DNA from: Rhabditophanes sp. KR3021
Lineage: Eukaryota > Nematoda > Chromadorea > Rhabditida > Alloionematidae
Reading direction: 5' to 3'
Assembly: GCA_963281155.1 (NCBI GenBank)
Contig: CAUJLY010000002.1
Coordinates: forward strand, 5,828,001-5,892,000
Length of the DNA stretch: 64,000 nt
This document shows, one piece after another, positions 21,855-32,668 of the stretch. The position numbers and the translations under genes were made by a program. The stretch's first letter is position 1. Every line of letters begins with the position of its first letter. The notes below the pieces were generated by a model. That model ran no database searches, had not been told where the DNA came from, and saw only the letters and a program-made list of their open reading frames with translations.

Positions 21855-24402
21855 TTACCTCAAAGGCTCCATAAGAGTTAAGAAGCATCTCTTTAAATAA
21901 TGATAATTGTGTTTGACATCGTTATCAACGTTACCAACCAAATTCTTAACATTAGTATCAAATTGAACAGTCGACTGATAAAAGGCACTTTTATTTTCTC
22001 TTTCAAATTTATCCACTAGTTCAATCCTCTTGGCATCATTCTCTTCAAGTTCAAAATCAGTAACATCTTTTTTTTTGTACGAGTTTGCACCCTCAAGATA
22101 CAAATCATTATGATTAACTTCCCAGAACTCAACCAGTTTATTAGTAACTCCAGTAAACTGGTCAATATTCTTCAAACAAGCAATAATCGAAGCCATCACA
22201 TGTTGGGTTTTCTTGCTCTTTCTACTCGTAAACAATCCATTCTTGATGATTTCAAGATATTCAGTGTGGTATTTCATAATATCTTCCAACCCAGTCACCT
22301 TTAACAAATTCTCTTCTAAAGCTTGCTGAGCAGTCGGAATGACGTCATAGTAGCAATAGTACAAAAGCTTATTTACAAACAAAGACATGACATGAATTTT
22401 AGCCATAAATTTGTAAATTAAGGGAATCAATTTGGGACATCCACGTCTAACTTGATAAACCATATCTCTTAACTCTGTGTGAATACGGTCAATTTTCAGA
22501 GCTTTGCTTCTGATCAGGAACAATATTTTGAAGAATCGTTCATACAACTGAATGCTTATTTCGTTGAGGATGATAGAGATTGGTTGAGTTGGTCTGTAGG
22601 TGACGTGTACTTTGCGAGCATTAAAAGTTGTATTTCCCGTCAGATTAGTGCCGTTACCTGTTGTTTGAGCTGACATTGTTGTGCAGTCTGAGTCATTGTC
22701 CTTGATCATGAAGAACTTTTCTATCCGAAGACCGCGCCACGAATCAGCCAAACGGATGGCTTCGTCGAAAGACATTGCTTGGTAGTGGACTCTTTGGGCT
22801 AAGAATGGAGTGGATGATAATTCAGAAGCAGTTGCCTCATGATCTTCGTCTTCGTCATCATGCTCATTACAGCCTTCAAAAGTATCATGTATATTATCAA
22901 AATAAGCAGGACAGGTTAGCAAGAAGTGCCTTCTCAACGTTTCCAAATGATCTCCGAAATGGTAGTCATTCAAAATGGTATTAACCATATCAGCAGACAC
23001 CAGCCGATTCATTTCAAAGATTGTCTTCGAAAATATAGATCTATGCGACAATTTATAATACGATTTGGAAGGATGGAGTTGTTCGAAAAGCTTAACTCGT
23101 TGTTCCTCCTGTGAGTCATAGGATTGCGAGCTGCTAGATTCCATCAAAAACAAGACAGTTCTTCCAATAGACAAGATTTTTTCTAGAACATCTCCGATCG
23201 TGTTTAAACTAATTGGAAGTTTGTTCTTGTTCAGAACAACCCAATCTTCCCATCTTCTACTTTCACTGACATCATTATTCTTTGTGATAATCCATCTCGT
23301 TTCCCCATCCGGAACTTGACCTCTAAACAGCCACATCTTCAAAGTGGAGTGAAATTCAGCAAACATGATATTCACAATCGTCTTCAAAAAATCAGAAGTA
23401 ATGTCTCCACGTGGTCTAAAAATCCAGGTCTCGTAAATTTTGTTAAGTATGTCCAATCCTTGAGTATGGCCATAATTGTCACATAATTTGTAGAGAAACG
23501 TCAGTGGTTCCTTCCAAATTTGCGAGAACTTGTAAATCCTGAACAAATTGACACTAGCATTATCCATCATAAAATCTTGATAAAGCGCGGCAGCGTCTTT
23601 GAAATAAACGTCAACGCAAGACCGAATTCCTTTCATAAAGGCATGAGCAATTGAGTCAGACGAAGAGCCTCTCAACATACTTTCAATTGTCGTATAAGAC
23701 CAGGCTGTACAAAGGATCTCTTCTACCAACAAAACGATTTCCGGTTTCAATCCACTTCGGGTAAATGCAGAGAAGTGGAACTTCATTTCCTTTTGGCCAT
23801 TCGATTTAGATACACTCTCGGAATCAGCTACGTATTGTCTGAACAGAATAGATTCGATTCCTTGGAGAGCAGTCAATGTGTTTCTAATAAGATCAGCATC
23901 ACTTATCTTAGAATTGTCTTCTTTAGGGATTGGCTGCCTATATACACTAGCTTGCGATGAAAACAAAGGATTAGACGAACTACTGCTACCCATTGAATCA
24001 GAAAATTTCACTTCGATTCTCTTTCGACTTACACTTTCGTAAATTGGCTCCAAATTTTCTTTAGACCCATGCGAACTACCATCCCTCGGTTTTTTGAGCG
24101 AAAACTTGTAATAAAGTAAAGTTTCCATAATTCCTTTGGCATCTTTGATAGTGGCTTGAGCTTTCATCCGATCAACTGAGGATTGGACCGTCACAGGAAG
24201 GCTTGAATCTTTAATTTTAGAATCTAAATTAATTAATTAACTCGCATGCAATAAGAAACTTGCATTTTGCAATAGTTCTATCTAGTACATTGTAATTTTT
24301 CTCAGTTGAAATAACCAAGCTATTGGCTATCGTGTCTAATTTCTCCCCTTGAAGCGTCGGGAAAGCTTCCTGCAGAAGTTCCGCAAGTTCTTTTTCAGCC
24401 AT
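21855..24402 (-). CDS. Gamma-tubulin complex component (Spc97/Spc98 family, GCP3-like)
   Basis: Exon 1 (24242-24402, starting MAEKELAELLQEAFP) joins exon 2 (21855-24201) across a 40-nt intron in phase 2; total 835 residues. The GRIP1-like block is visible: a WLFRGQVPDGETRW segment followed by ESRRWEDWVVLNKNKLP and ILSIGRTVLFL, the order seen in GCP2/GCP3. GCP3 has the closer counterpart (RLWHDKY...MIPSF). The C-terminal gamma-tubulin-binding half is represented by THRPTQPISIILNE-like sequence (here TYRPTQPISIILNEISIQLY), MVYQVRRGCPKLIPLIY and YHTEYLEIIKNGLF. The product nucleates microtubules at centrosomes. The first-exon joining is inferred from phase only; a start further upstream is possible. 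PHF5A lies 201 nt upstream on the same strand. Confidence 0.83.
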
Positions 24403-24603
24403 TTGAGGTTCGAAGTTTGGTAAAGTTTGTTGGAAGCTATAATATAGTTTTTTAAGATAAAACATCGTTAAATTATAAATAAAAAGATAACTAAGGATGT
24501 TTTTAAACATCTTGGCAAAGAAAATTTAAAATGCATGCATTTTTCAAAAAATAATTTATTAAAAAGCAGAAAAGAATGTAAGGGAATAGTAGTTTTTACC
24601 AAA

Positions 24604-24977
24604 TCATTTATTAGGCCCAAACTTCTTTCTCTCATAAAAGAGATCCGTTCTAGCAGTACCAACATTCAAAATTTTGGGGCACCCATCTCGGTCCTTTTCA
24701 AGCAACGTACATTCCATGCAATAGTAAGCATCACTGGTCCCAACTCCTGCACAAATAATACATCTGCCTTGGAAGACACCGTAATTGCATTCATCGCAAA
24801 TACGGACTAAGGTTGCTGGACGAACATGAGAGTCACAGATTACACAACGTCCGTCACCTAAAACGAATAATTATGATGATTAGATAGTAAATATAGCTTA
24901 CATTTGTCGCAAAGTCGGCCAATTGAGATTCCGGGGAATTTGCGGCAGAAAATTAGGTCGGGATGATGTTTTGCCAT
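24604..24977 (-). CDS. PHF5A/Rds3, SF3b subunit of U2 snRNP
   Basis: Exons 24902-24977 and 24604-24857 join across a 44-nt intron in phase 1, giving 109 residues. Human PHF5A has 110. The sequence is extremely conserved: [20 protein letters not shown], then [58 protein letters not shown], and LFYERKKFG. The CxxC pairs bind three zinc ions in a knotted fold. The protein sits in SF3b and contacts the branch-point adenosine during splicing. The start is fixed by family conservation although the frame stays open upstream. It is followed by the GCP3-like gene 201 nt downstream on the same strand, a spacing compatible with an operon. Confidence 0.97.
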
Positions 24978-27048
24978 TGTAAAGTTTAGAGCTCGATTTG
25001 GTGGAAAAGACTCAAGTTGTTGACCAAATATTTGTAAAATCACATACGCGATATTCCATTTGTTTTTAACTTTGCGCCTGTGAAGTCGTCTCAAGAAATA
25101 ATGTCGGTCAAGATGTATCAAAAATGGCGCATCACTATTCAGATGTAATCATAACTATTTAGAACTATCATGGTTTGAATTTGTTTATTACAAAAAGAAG
25201 GGAATTGATTGAATTGTTAGTAATCTAACCAACTGTCCGTATATTTGCTAACCTACGTTCAAAGCAAATAAGAATAAACTTATTTTAAATTTTCTTCCTT
25301 TCAAACTCCTAATCTTTTCTTGATCACAATAATTTTCGAAAATTGTACTACATTTTGTTCATTCTTATCTTTTTATATTTGAATGTATCTAATTGGTAAT
25401 AATAAAACATTTGAACGGTTGTTGCTGATTAAGGAAATAAAAGCTGAAACATTTTCTACTTGGGCTGATTATTTTTGTGGGAATATTTCGGTAAATATAA
25501 AGGACTGGAGAATTGTAATCACTTTACTTTTTTTAATAATCACGACTTTTAAATAACTACTTTTAATATCATTTGTCCACTTATTTATTAATAATTGTCA
25601 TGAATAGGAAAACATTGTCCATTGGTAGTTATGACAAGAATCTAAAGATAAAATTAAGGTTTTTCATATAAACGGTATTCCCAATAATAAGTTTTAACTT
25701 ATTAATTTATATCTAATGCTTTCTATAGATGGTCGTCCTCTTTAATTATTATTAGTAGCTCTACTTCACATGGTCTATATACCTGCGATACAACCCAAAT
25801 TAGCCAAGTGACTAGCTTCCATTCCTCGTAATAAGAGTTGAAAAGTCGAGCTTGCAAGATCTCCACAAACATTATCACCCTTTATTATAGGAATGTTTTA
25901 TTTTAAGAAATACCTAGCCTAATATGTATTGCTTAAAGACTTCCTAACATTTAAAAATAATATTTGCTAACTGTTTTAGACTTAGTTGTGATTGAAGATT
26001 ACCTAACTTTTACCAAACCTCTAAAACATAAGTAAAGTCCAAGTGTAAGTGATAGATTTGGGTTAGTTTTGTTGTGTCCAGACATGTTTCAATTAATTTT
26101 ATAGTCATTATTTATTGTGGTGTATTGCTTTTGTTGTTTAAAAAGTAATAGAGTTTCTATCTGTTTATTACTTGTGTTCCCTTGGATCAGTCGGCCCAGA
26201 AACAACCTTATAGATTTTTATTCAGCCATTGATAAATATGTCAAATGCCGTTGGTAACGGAATTCATTGTAATCGTTTAATATATTTTGCGTTTGAAGAG
26301 AGTGAATCCTTTAATTTAACCTTGCTTTGGTTGATATTTTTGTGAGTGCGTTTTGGAAAGTGACTCATTTAACATTAATTTGCTAGTTATTTGAGTGTAA
26401 GTGTTAAAAAGTATAAGCAATCTTTATTGCAATAATAATTTTCAAACAGTTCCCTAAAATGACTATATTAATCACTCTACCCAAAAAAGCATATCTAATT
26501 TTATTTACCTGGTGTTGCCTGTTACCGATCAGGGTAACAATATGTGTATAAGAATGTATGTAATTGATTAGATATCATCTATGTATCAAACTTTTCCTTT
26601 CGATTATTACCAATTTGCTAACTTCTTACCCAATCGTTGTTTTTACAGCAATTATGTAGCATGTTTTTATGAAAACAAGCAAGTATTTTTAAACTTTAAT
26701 TCACATTAACATTTTCTTTTTATAGAGAAACAATCAAATAGTTACTAAACATCTTTTTAGGGAAACGAACCATCCCCAACATCCTACTCATTCTGCTCTC
26801 TCAGATTTTAAAAAGATCAAGTCAAATTGACCATACAAAAATCAAAACGTAGATCATAATTAACTGTACCGGCAGCGCATACCTTGCATTCAATTAGCAC
26901 GAGGAAAATAAAGACACGCACAAAACACAATCAAACATTATTTGTTTGTTAATTAGAGATTATTAACAGTGTCACAACAGGGAGATCAACTCCAAAGATA
27001 GGAAGTACAAATTACGTTGTGTTTTATATGAAATATAAATAACACAAA
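24978..27048. other. Divergent intergenic region
   Basis: About 2 kb between the divergent PHF5A (minus) and zinc transporter (plus) genes. It must hold both promoters. AT-rich, with no ORF, repeat or RNA gene recognised. Confidence 0.5.
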
Positions 27049-28354
27049 ATGGTTAGTTGGAATAATTCAGTTGAAGCTAGGCAAAGGTTGTTGAGTGAAA
27101 CAAACTCGGCTGTGGAAGAAAATTTGGTAGACGAGATACATCGTGGTAATATTAGTTCTAGTGTTGAGCAGGATAATTACTCGGTGGATTCTATTTTAAT
27201 TGAACATTGTCACGAGGGAAGAGATACGATGGCGGTAGGTTATTAATTAAATGAGGACTAAGCTTACTAATTTAGAATAAATCCGTTGAAAAATCGTTGA
27301 TAACAGTGGCTCTGATAAGTGTCATCTTCATTGTTGTAGAATTCTTAGGAGGATATCTCTCGAATTCACTGGCAATAATGACTGATGCTGGACATATGCT
27401 TTCTGACCTTTTTTCCTTCATTATATCAATAATTGCCATCAGAGTGGCTCGTTCAAAGCCCAATTTCAAATATTCTTTTGGGTACTCTCGAGCTGAACTA
27501 GTTGGAGCCTTTTCGTCAATGTTAATTATATGGGTTCTCACTATTGTGCTAGTCATGCTGGCAATAAAGAGAATAATTGACCAAGATTATGAAGTTGATT
27601 CTTACACGATGATAATAACGTCATGTGCTGGGGTTGTTTTTAATTTGATAATGGGAGCAGTTTTGCATTTTTCGGGAACTCCACACTCTCACGGTGGTGG
27701 TAGTCTGCATTCACACGGGGGTTCTATTAGTACTGTAGACGGACTAATAGACGCTGAAAGCCATTTACCAGACCCTTCGCCTCATAGCCACATTCATGTG
27801 TCTGATCATAAGAAAAATATCAACATCAGAGCTGCCTTCATCCACATATTAGGAGATCTAGTTCAATCGGTCGGAGTTTTAGTTGCTGCCTTAATTATTT
27901 GGTATAATCCAGATTACCGAATCGCGGATCCCATTTCTACATTTATATTTAGCATCATTGTTTTATTTACGAGTTACCCGGTCCTTCGTGAAATAGTTAA
28001 AATTGTTATGCAGGTAAGTAAAATTGAAGTGAGTGTATAAATATTTATAAATTTTCTTTTTTCCAGGCCACTCCATCGCATATTAATGTATCAAAGTTGC
28101 AAGAAGACTTATTACACATTACTGGAGTAGACTCAGTTCATGATTTAAGACTATATAATCTATCTTCAACGCACACAATAGCAACAGTGCATATCGTTCC
28201 CTCGGAAACATCCTCTCCCGGTTCAGTTCAAAAAGAAGCCTTCAACATATTAAGACAAAAACATGGCCTCTTTGACATCACTATCCAGATAGATGAAAAA
28301 GAAAGAGTACTTAAAGAGTGTGAACTTTGCTACGATCACAAACCAATTAGATAA
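27049..28354 (+). CDS. Zinc transporter, cation diffusion facilitator (ZnT2/3/4/8 type)
   Basis: Three exons, 27049-27234, 27276-28013 and 28067-28354, all phase 0, giving 403 residues. There are six transmembrane helices. Helix II carries the HxxxD metal site (TDAGHMLSDL) and helix V the second one (HILGDLVQSVGV), the zinc-type arrangement. The loop between helices IV and V is histidine-rich (HSHGGGSLHSHGG, PHSHIHVSDH), as in vesicular ZnTs. The C-terminal cytosolic domain (ITGVDSVHDLRLYNLSSTHT) has the usual ferredoxin-like fold sequence and ends with a CELCYDH segment. The N-terminus contains a dileucine-type RLL and an EHCHEG motif. Function: moves zinc from cytosol into vesicles or out of the cell in exchange for protons. 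Confidence 0.93.
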
Positions 28355-28961
28355 TTGCCGTCATTTGTGTCATTATAAATATTTATAAATTCGATGTAAT
28401 AAATAGTATATTTAAAAAGAGTATGTATAATTTTTAATTAATCACTGTTTGCGAAAGTATGTAAGCTTGTGATCATTTGTAATTTTATTTATTTGCTACA
28501 AAATATGATTCTTATCTAGTTACAGACTTTTAAAGTTCATTACATGCTTTTTACCTACAGAAATAAGCAATGCTCGTAGTTTGTTGTTCATGGGCCATGT
28601 ACATTCATTTTTTGCACCAAAACACTCCATTCAAATACAAATGCACAATTTATAAAATGTATCGTTTGACTAATCTTTTTTATGTTAATTGACTTTTATG
28701 CTGAAGTCAAAACAATAAAAATAACTTTGATGTATTGGCATGCATGTGTTGCTGACATTTATTACACACACAATAAAGCGACGACAATAAATACAACGTT
28801 AGTTAGTCATAAATTATTATAACTACACTCATATATCATTTATCTTTTCATTTCAATCACCAACTATCTTCTTTTTCTGCCCCTTCTTTTCGACACACGT
28901 GTGTTGGGTAAATCGAATAATAATCACATTTTTTAGTCTATCCAAGTTTATTTAACTACAA
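28355..28961. other. Intergenic
   Basis: About 600 nt between two plus-strand genes, with AATAAA-like signals at the left and the glycerol kinase promoter at the right. No gene seen. Confidence 0.5.
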
Positions 28962-30547
28962 ATGGTTTTGTTGGCTGCAATTGATCAGGGAACATCTTCT
29001 TCCCGCTTCCTTGTTTTTGATTCTGAGACAGGAACTTTAGTTGCTGATCATCAAATAGAGGTTCAACAGATATTTCCACAAGCAGGATGGGTCGAGATGA
29101 ATCCTATTGAAATCTACGACACAGTCATTAAATGCATAGAAGAAGTTTGCCACAAATTGATCAATTTAAATATTGATGCCAATCAGATCAAGGCAATTGG
29201 TTTGGCTAATCAGAGAGAGACGACTGTTGTTTGGGACAAGGAAACGGGGTTGCCTTTAGCTAATGCAATTGTCTGGTTGGATTCGCGTACATCTGCTTTG
29301 GCTGAGGAATTTATCCAAAAGACGCCAACTAAGGATAAGGAGTATTTCAAGGAGAAGTGTGGACTTCCAATTCATAACTACTTTTCTGCACTTAAATTGC
29401 GCTGGCTCATTGATAATGTAGAAGCTGTAAGAGAAGCTAAATCCAAAGAAACTTTACTAGCAGGGACTGTCGATTCCTGGATACTGTGGAAGCTCCTCGG
29501 CAAACATATAACTGACGTCACAAATGCCTCTCGAACTATGCTCTTAGATCTAGGCAAAAGAAAGTGGTCAAATGAATTAACAACTTTTTTCGACATCGAC
29601 ATTAACATTCTTCCTGAAATTAGGTCATCAGCTGAGATTTATGGTGTTGTCAATGTGGGAAGTTTGAGGAATGTTCCATTGAGTGGTTGTTTGGGGGATC
29701 AGCAAGCTGCTTTAGGTCAGTTACGTCATAATTAAATTAATGTTTTAAATTTAGTTGGTCATAATTGCTTACAACCCGGAGACACCAAGAGCACTTTCGG
29801 GACCGGAACATTTTTGTTGTCGAATATAGGTAAAAATCCGGTTGTGTCAAAATGTGGTCTCTTAACGACTGTTGCTTTTCAATTTGGCGAAAATGAACCG
29901 GTGAGTGATCTTTAATTTGATTTCTAACTTCACCTTTTTAGATGGTTTATGCATTAGAAGGATCTGGAAGTATTGGTGGAAATGTAATTAGGTTTTTGAG
30001 AGATAACCTCGGGTTCATTAAGAGCAATGCGGATTCTGAATTGCTAGCTAATTCAGTTCAAAGTACGGAAGGAGTTTATTTTGTTCCTTGTTTTTCTGGA
30101 CTTTATACTCCACATTGGGATTCGACGGCTAGAGGAACGATTTGTGGATTGACTCAGGTGTCTAATAAAGCTCATATTACCAAAGCTGCCCTTCAAGCCG
30201 TTGCTTTTCAGACTGCTGAGATGATTGAGGCTATTGAAAATGATCCAAATACTCCAAAGATTCTAAAATTAAGAATTGATGGTGGAATGACATTCAATAA
30301 ATCATTCGTGCAAATGCAGGCAAATGTCATTGGAAGACAGGTTGATTGCCCAGACATGGGTGAAATATCAGGATGGGGAGCAGCTGTAGCTGGTGGAATC
30401 GGAGCTGGTCTAGTCAAATTAGAAACATATAAACATTTTGTTCATCCCAAAGTACGTTCTTACATCCCAACAAATGACGAGGCGCAACGATCTTATCAAC
30501 TCAAAAAGTGGAAAGATGCCGTCAGCAGAGCTCGGGGATGGGTTTAA
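28962..30547 (+). CDS. Glycerol kinase
   Basis: Exons 28962-29715, 29755-29900 and 29942-30547 (phases 1 and 0) give 501 residues, the usual family length. FGGY-kinase motifs are complete: AAIDQGTSSSRFLVFD at the start (phosphate 1), AGWVEMNP, LANQRETTVVWDKETG, WLDSRT, TDVTNASRT, GCLGDQQAAL, KSTFGTGTFLL, LEGSGSIGGN, YTPHWDSTARGTICGLTQ and LRIDGGMTFNKSF (adenosine). It converts glycerol and ATP to glycerol-3-phosphate, feeding glycolysis and lipid synthesis. No C-terminal membrane anchor is visible, so it is expected to be cytosolic. Introns are 39 and 41 nt. Confidence 0.97.
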
Positions 30548-31168
30548 GTATTGATTTCTATTAAACCTTTCCATATAGTAAAAAACTAATCGTGACGTAT
30601 CCAAAAAAGAAGTGATAATTTGAACCCCCTAATCAACATATTTCGGTACAATAATTAATTTAATCTTTGAACGTTATTATTAAATATATATGTATCAATT
30701 ATTATTTCCAAAAAATATAAACAATGTGTTCATTCCATTATCCATTTGTTTATATCTTCTATTCAAAAAATAAAAAAGACAGATATAAGTAAACTAATTC
30801 TATTATTTAATCGCCTAATTTAAATTGGTTATTGGTATTATAAATTAGGATTATCAAACTAATATAATTTATCTAATGTTAGAATATTTAAACCTTGAAT
30901 ATAGCTTAATTATTGTCAAAAGATGAAATGTTCTAACATTTAAATTAAAGAACAATAATAAATTTTAACATCAGCACTATTAATTGACTAAAACTTTAAA
31001 ATAAAAGCAACCTATTCTTAAAGCACCGTATTATGATTTTAAATTTGACATATTTAATCAAAAGAATTAAATTATTATGAACAAATATGTATAATTATTC
31101 TCTAATTAATCAAAATAGTGGAAAAGGCAAATATTCACTTAATTTAAATTTGTTTTTATATAAATAAT
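30548..31168. other. AT-rich spacer before the Helitron relic
   Basis: Very AT-rich (runs of TTAAAT/AATTAA). No ORF. No missing frataxin 5' exon is detectable here. It may include degraded Helitron sequence. Confidence 0.5.
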
Positions 31169-32060
31169 ACTTCAGATCCTGAATACATTAATTATCTCGA
31201 CAAACGTTGTGATCCTTTAGTTTATCCTTTGTTATACCCTAATGGTGGATATGGTTGGGAAATTGATAATATAAAAAAAGAACGGGAAAAACATTACTTT
31301 AAATGAATATTAGTGTTGCATTTTAAGTCCAAGAAAAAGTTTTAATCCAAAAAGTTATTTCAACAATTCTTAGTAGATTCATACTGCAGGATTGAAGAAA
31401 ATAACTTAAAGTGTATTCGTCTACATCAAAAAAAATTCCGAGCAGAAGAATATAATTGTTTGTTCAATTATCTTGATAGTACAATGGAAAATGATCAGCA
31501 AATTATCTTACCATCAACATTTGTTGGATCAAAAAGATTTATGTATGAACATTACTGCGATGCTTTAGCTATGGTTTCTGCTCTTGGTAAACCTTCTCTA
31601 TTCATAACATTTACAATGGAACGAAATTTTAAATGAACTTGGTCTAAATGAAACACCTTCAAATATACCAGATACTGTTAATCGTGTTTTTGAACTGAAA
31701 TTGAAAGAATTTTGGAATATGTTATCAAACAAAATGTATTTGGGTATTAAAGAATCAAAAACGTGGAGCAGTTCATTTTCACTGTTTATCGACACTTGAA
31801 GAAGATGGTAATCCAACAACAGTAGCAAAAATTGATCAAATCGTTGCAGCCACAACACTTGATGAAGTAAAAGAACCTGAATTGTAGAAAACTATTACTT
31901 CATGTGGAGAAATTAATCCAAAATGACGGTGTATGACAGCTGAAGTTGATGGCAAAATGTTGTAAAAACTATCCAAAAGAATTTACTGAACAAACTTATT
32001 TAAATAAAGATTTCCAGGAATGAGTCTTAAACTGATGTTATCAAAAAACTGAGTCTAATA
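31169..32060 (+). mobile_element. Helitron Rep relic (dead)
   Basis: Shifting plus-strand frames spell the Helitron-like N-terminal/Rep domain in the right order. First is RCDPLVYPLLYPNGGYGW (from 31169). A continuous stretch from 31358 follows, with FQQFLVDSYCRIEENNLK, FRAEEYNCLF, ILPSTFVGSKRFMYEHYCDA and LGKPSLFITFTMERNF. After a stop comes VFELKLKEFWNML, then QKRGAVHFHCLS near 31756-31791. HFH here is the two-histidine metal motif of the rolling-circle nuclease. Then DGNPTTVAKIDQIVAATTLD and a broken Cys-containing stretch. There are many stops and frameshifts, and no helicase part was seen, so it is an old inactive copy. The right end was not located. Confidence 0.85.
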
Positions 32061-32308
32061 GCATATTTATGAAATCAAGTGCTTAAGGAGTTCGTTTGCT
32101 AGGATGACTAATAAGGGAAGACTACAAGTTGTAAAAAAATATTTTTTTGTACTATGTTTATAAGTGTCAAAATAGGCTTACATTAATCAACGCTCCTATG
32201 TAGAAAGTTAACATCTCATTTGGTTAGGGATAGACTGCCTGCAAACAATGATAAAAAAAGAAGTCTCGAAAAGATGTATTCCTAATCTGGTATAATATTA
32301 ATTATGCC

Positions 32309-32573
32309 ATGGGAGTATTAACTGCAAAAATTGACGATAAAGTTGGTACGTACGTTATCAATAAGGAAACATCTAATCGTCAAATTTGGTTATCTTCACC
32401 ACTTTCTGGACCAAAAAGGTAACTAAACACCTACAACTTTTACGTAATAATTGTGTTTTAGATATGACTTCGTTGATAACAAATGGGTACATACACGCGA
32501 TAATATGGCATTAAATGATTTGCTTACGTACGAATTCAGAAAGATATTTAAGCGTGATAAAACTAAATTTTAA
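32309..32573 (+). pseudogene. 5'-truncated frataxin copy
   Basis: Two exons, 32309-32418 and 32462-32573, joined in phase 2 across a 43-nt intron, read [39 protein letters not shown] and KWVHTRDNMALNDLLTYEF. This is the central beta-sheet and C-terminal helix of frataxin, including the IWLSSPxSGPKRYDW signature. The mitochondrial presequence and acidic first helix (iron and cysteine-desulfurase-contacting region) are absent. Upstream sequence is Helitron relic. The frame does extend a few codons 5' (YNINYAMG) before losing similarity. The remaining exons have no stops, so decay may be recent, or a distant 5' exon exists that I could not find. Loss or capture by the neighbouring Helitron is inference. 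Confidence 0.75.
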
Positions 32574-32668
32574 TAAACTATTTCTATCGTTATTTTTCGA
32601 ATTGCTGGTTGTGTCCATATTATTTTTTGTTACTGTTTGATTGATAAATATTTATATTTTTTAGTAAG

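Noticed and set aside
22110..22304. Plus-strand ORFs inside the GCP3-like gene
   Set aside because: Antisense shadows of a long real coding region.
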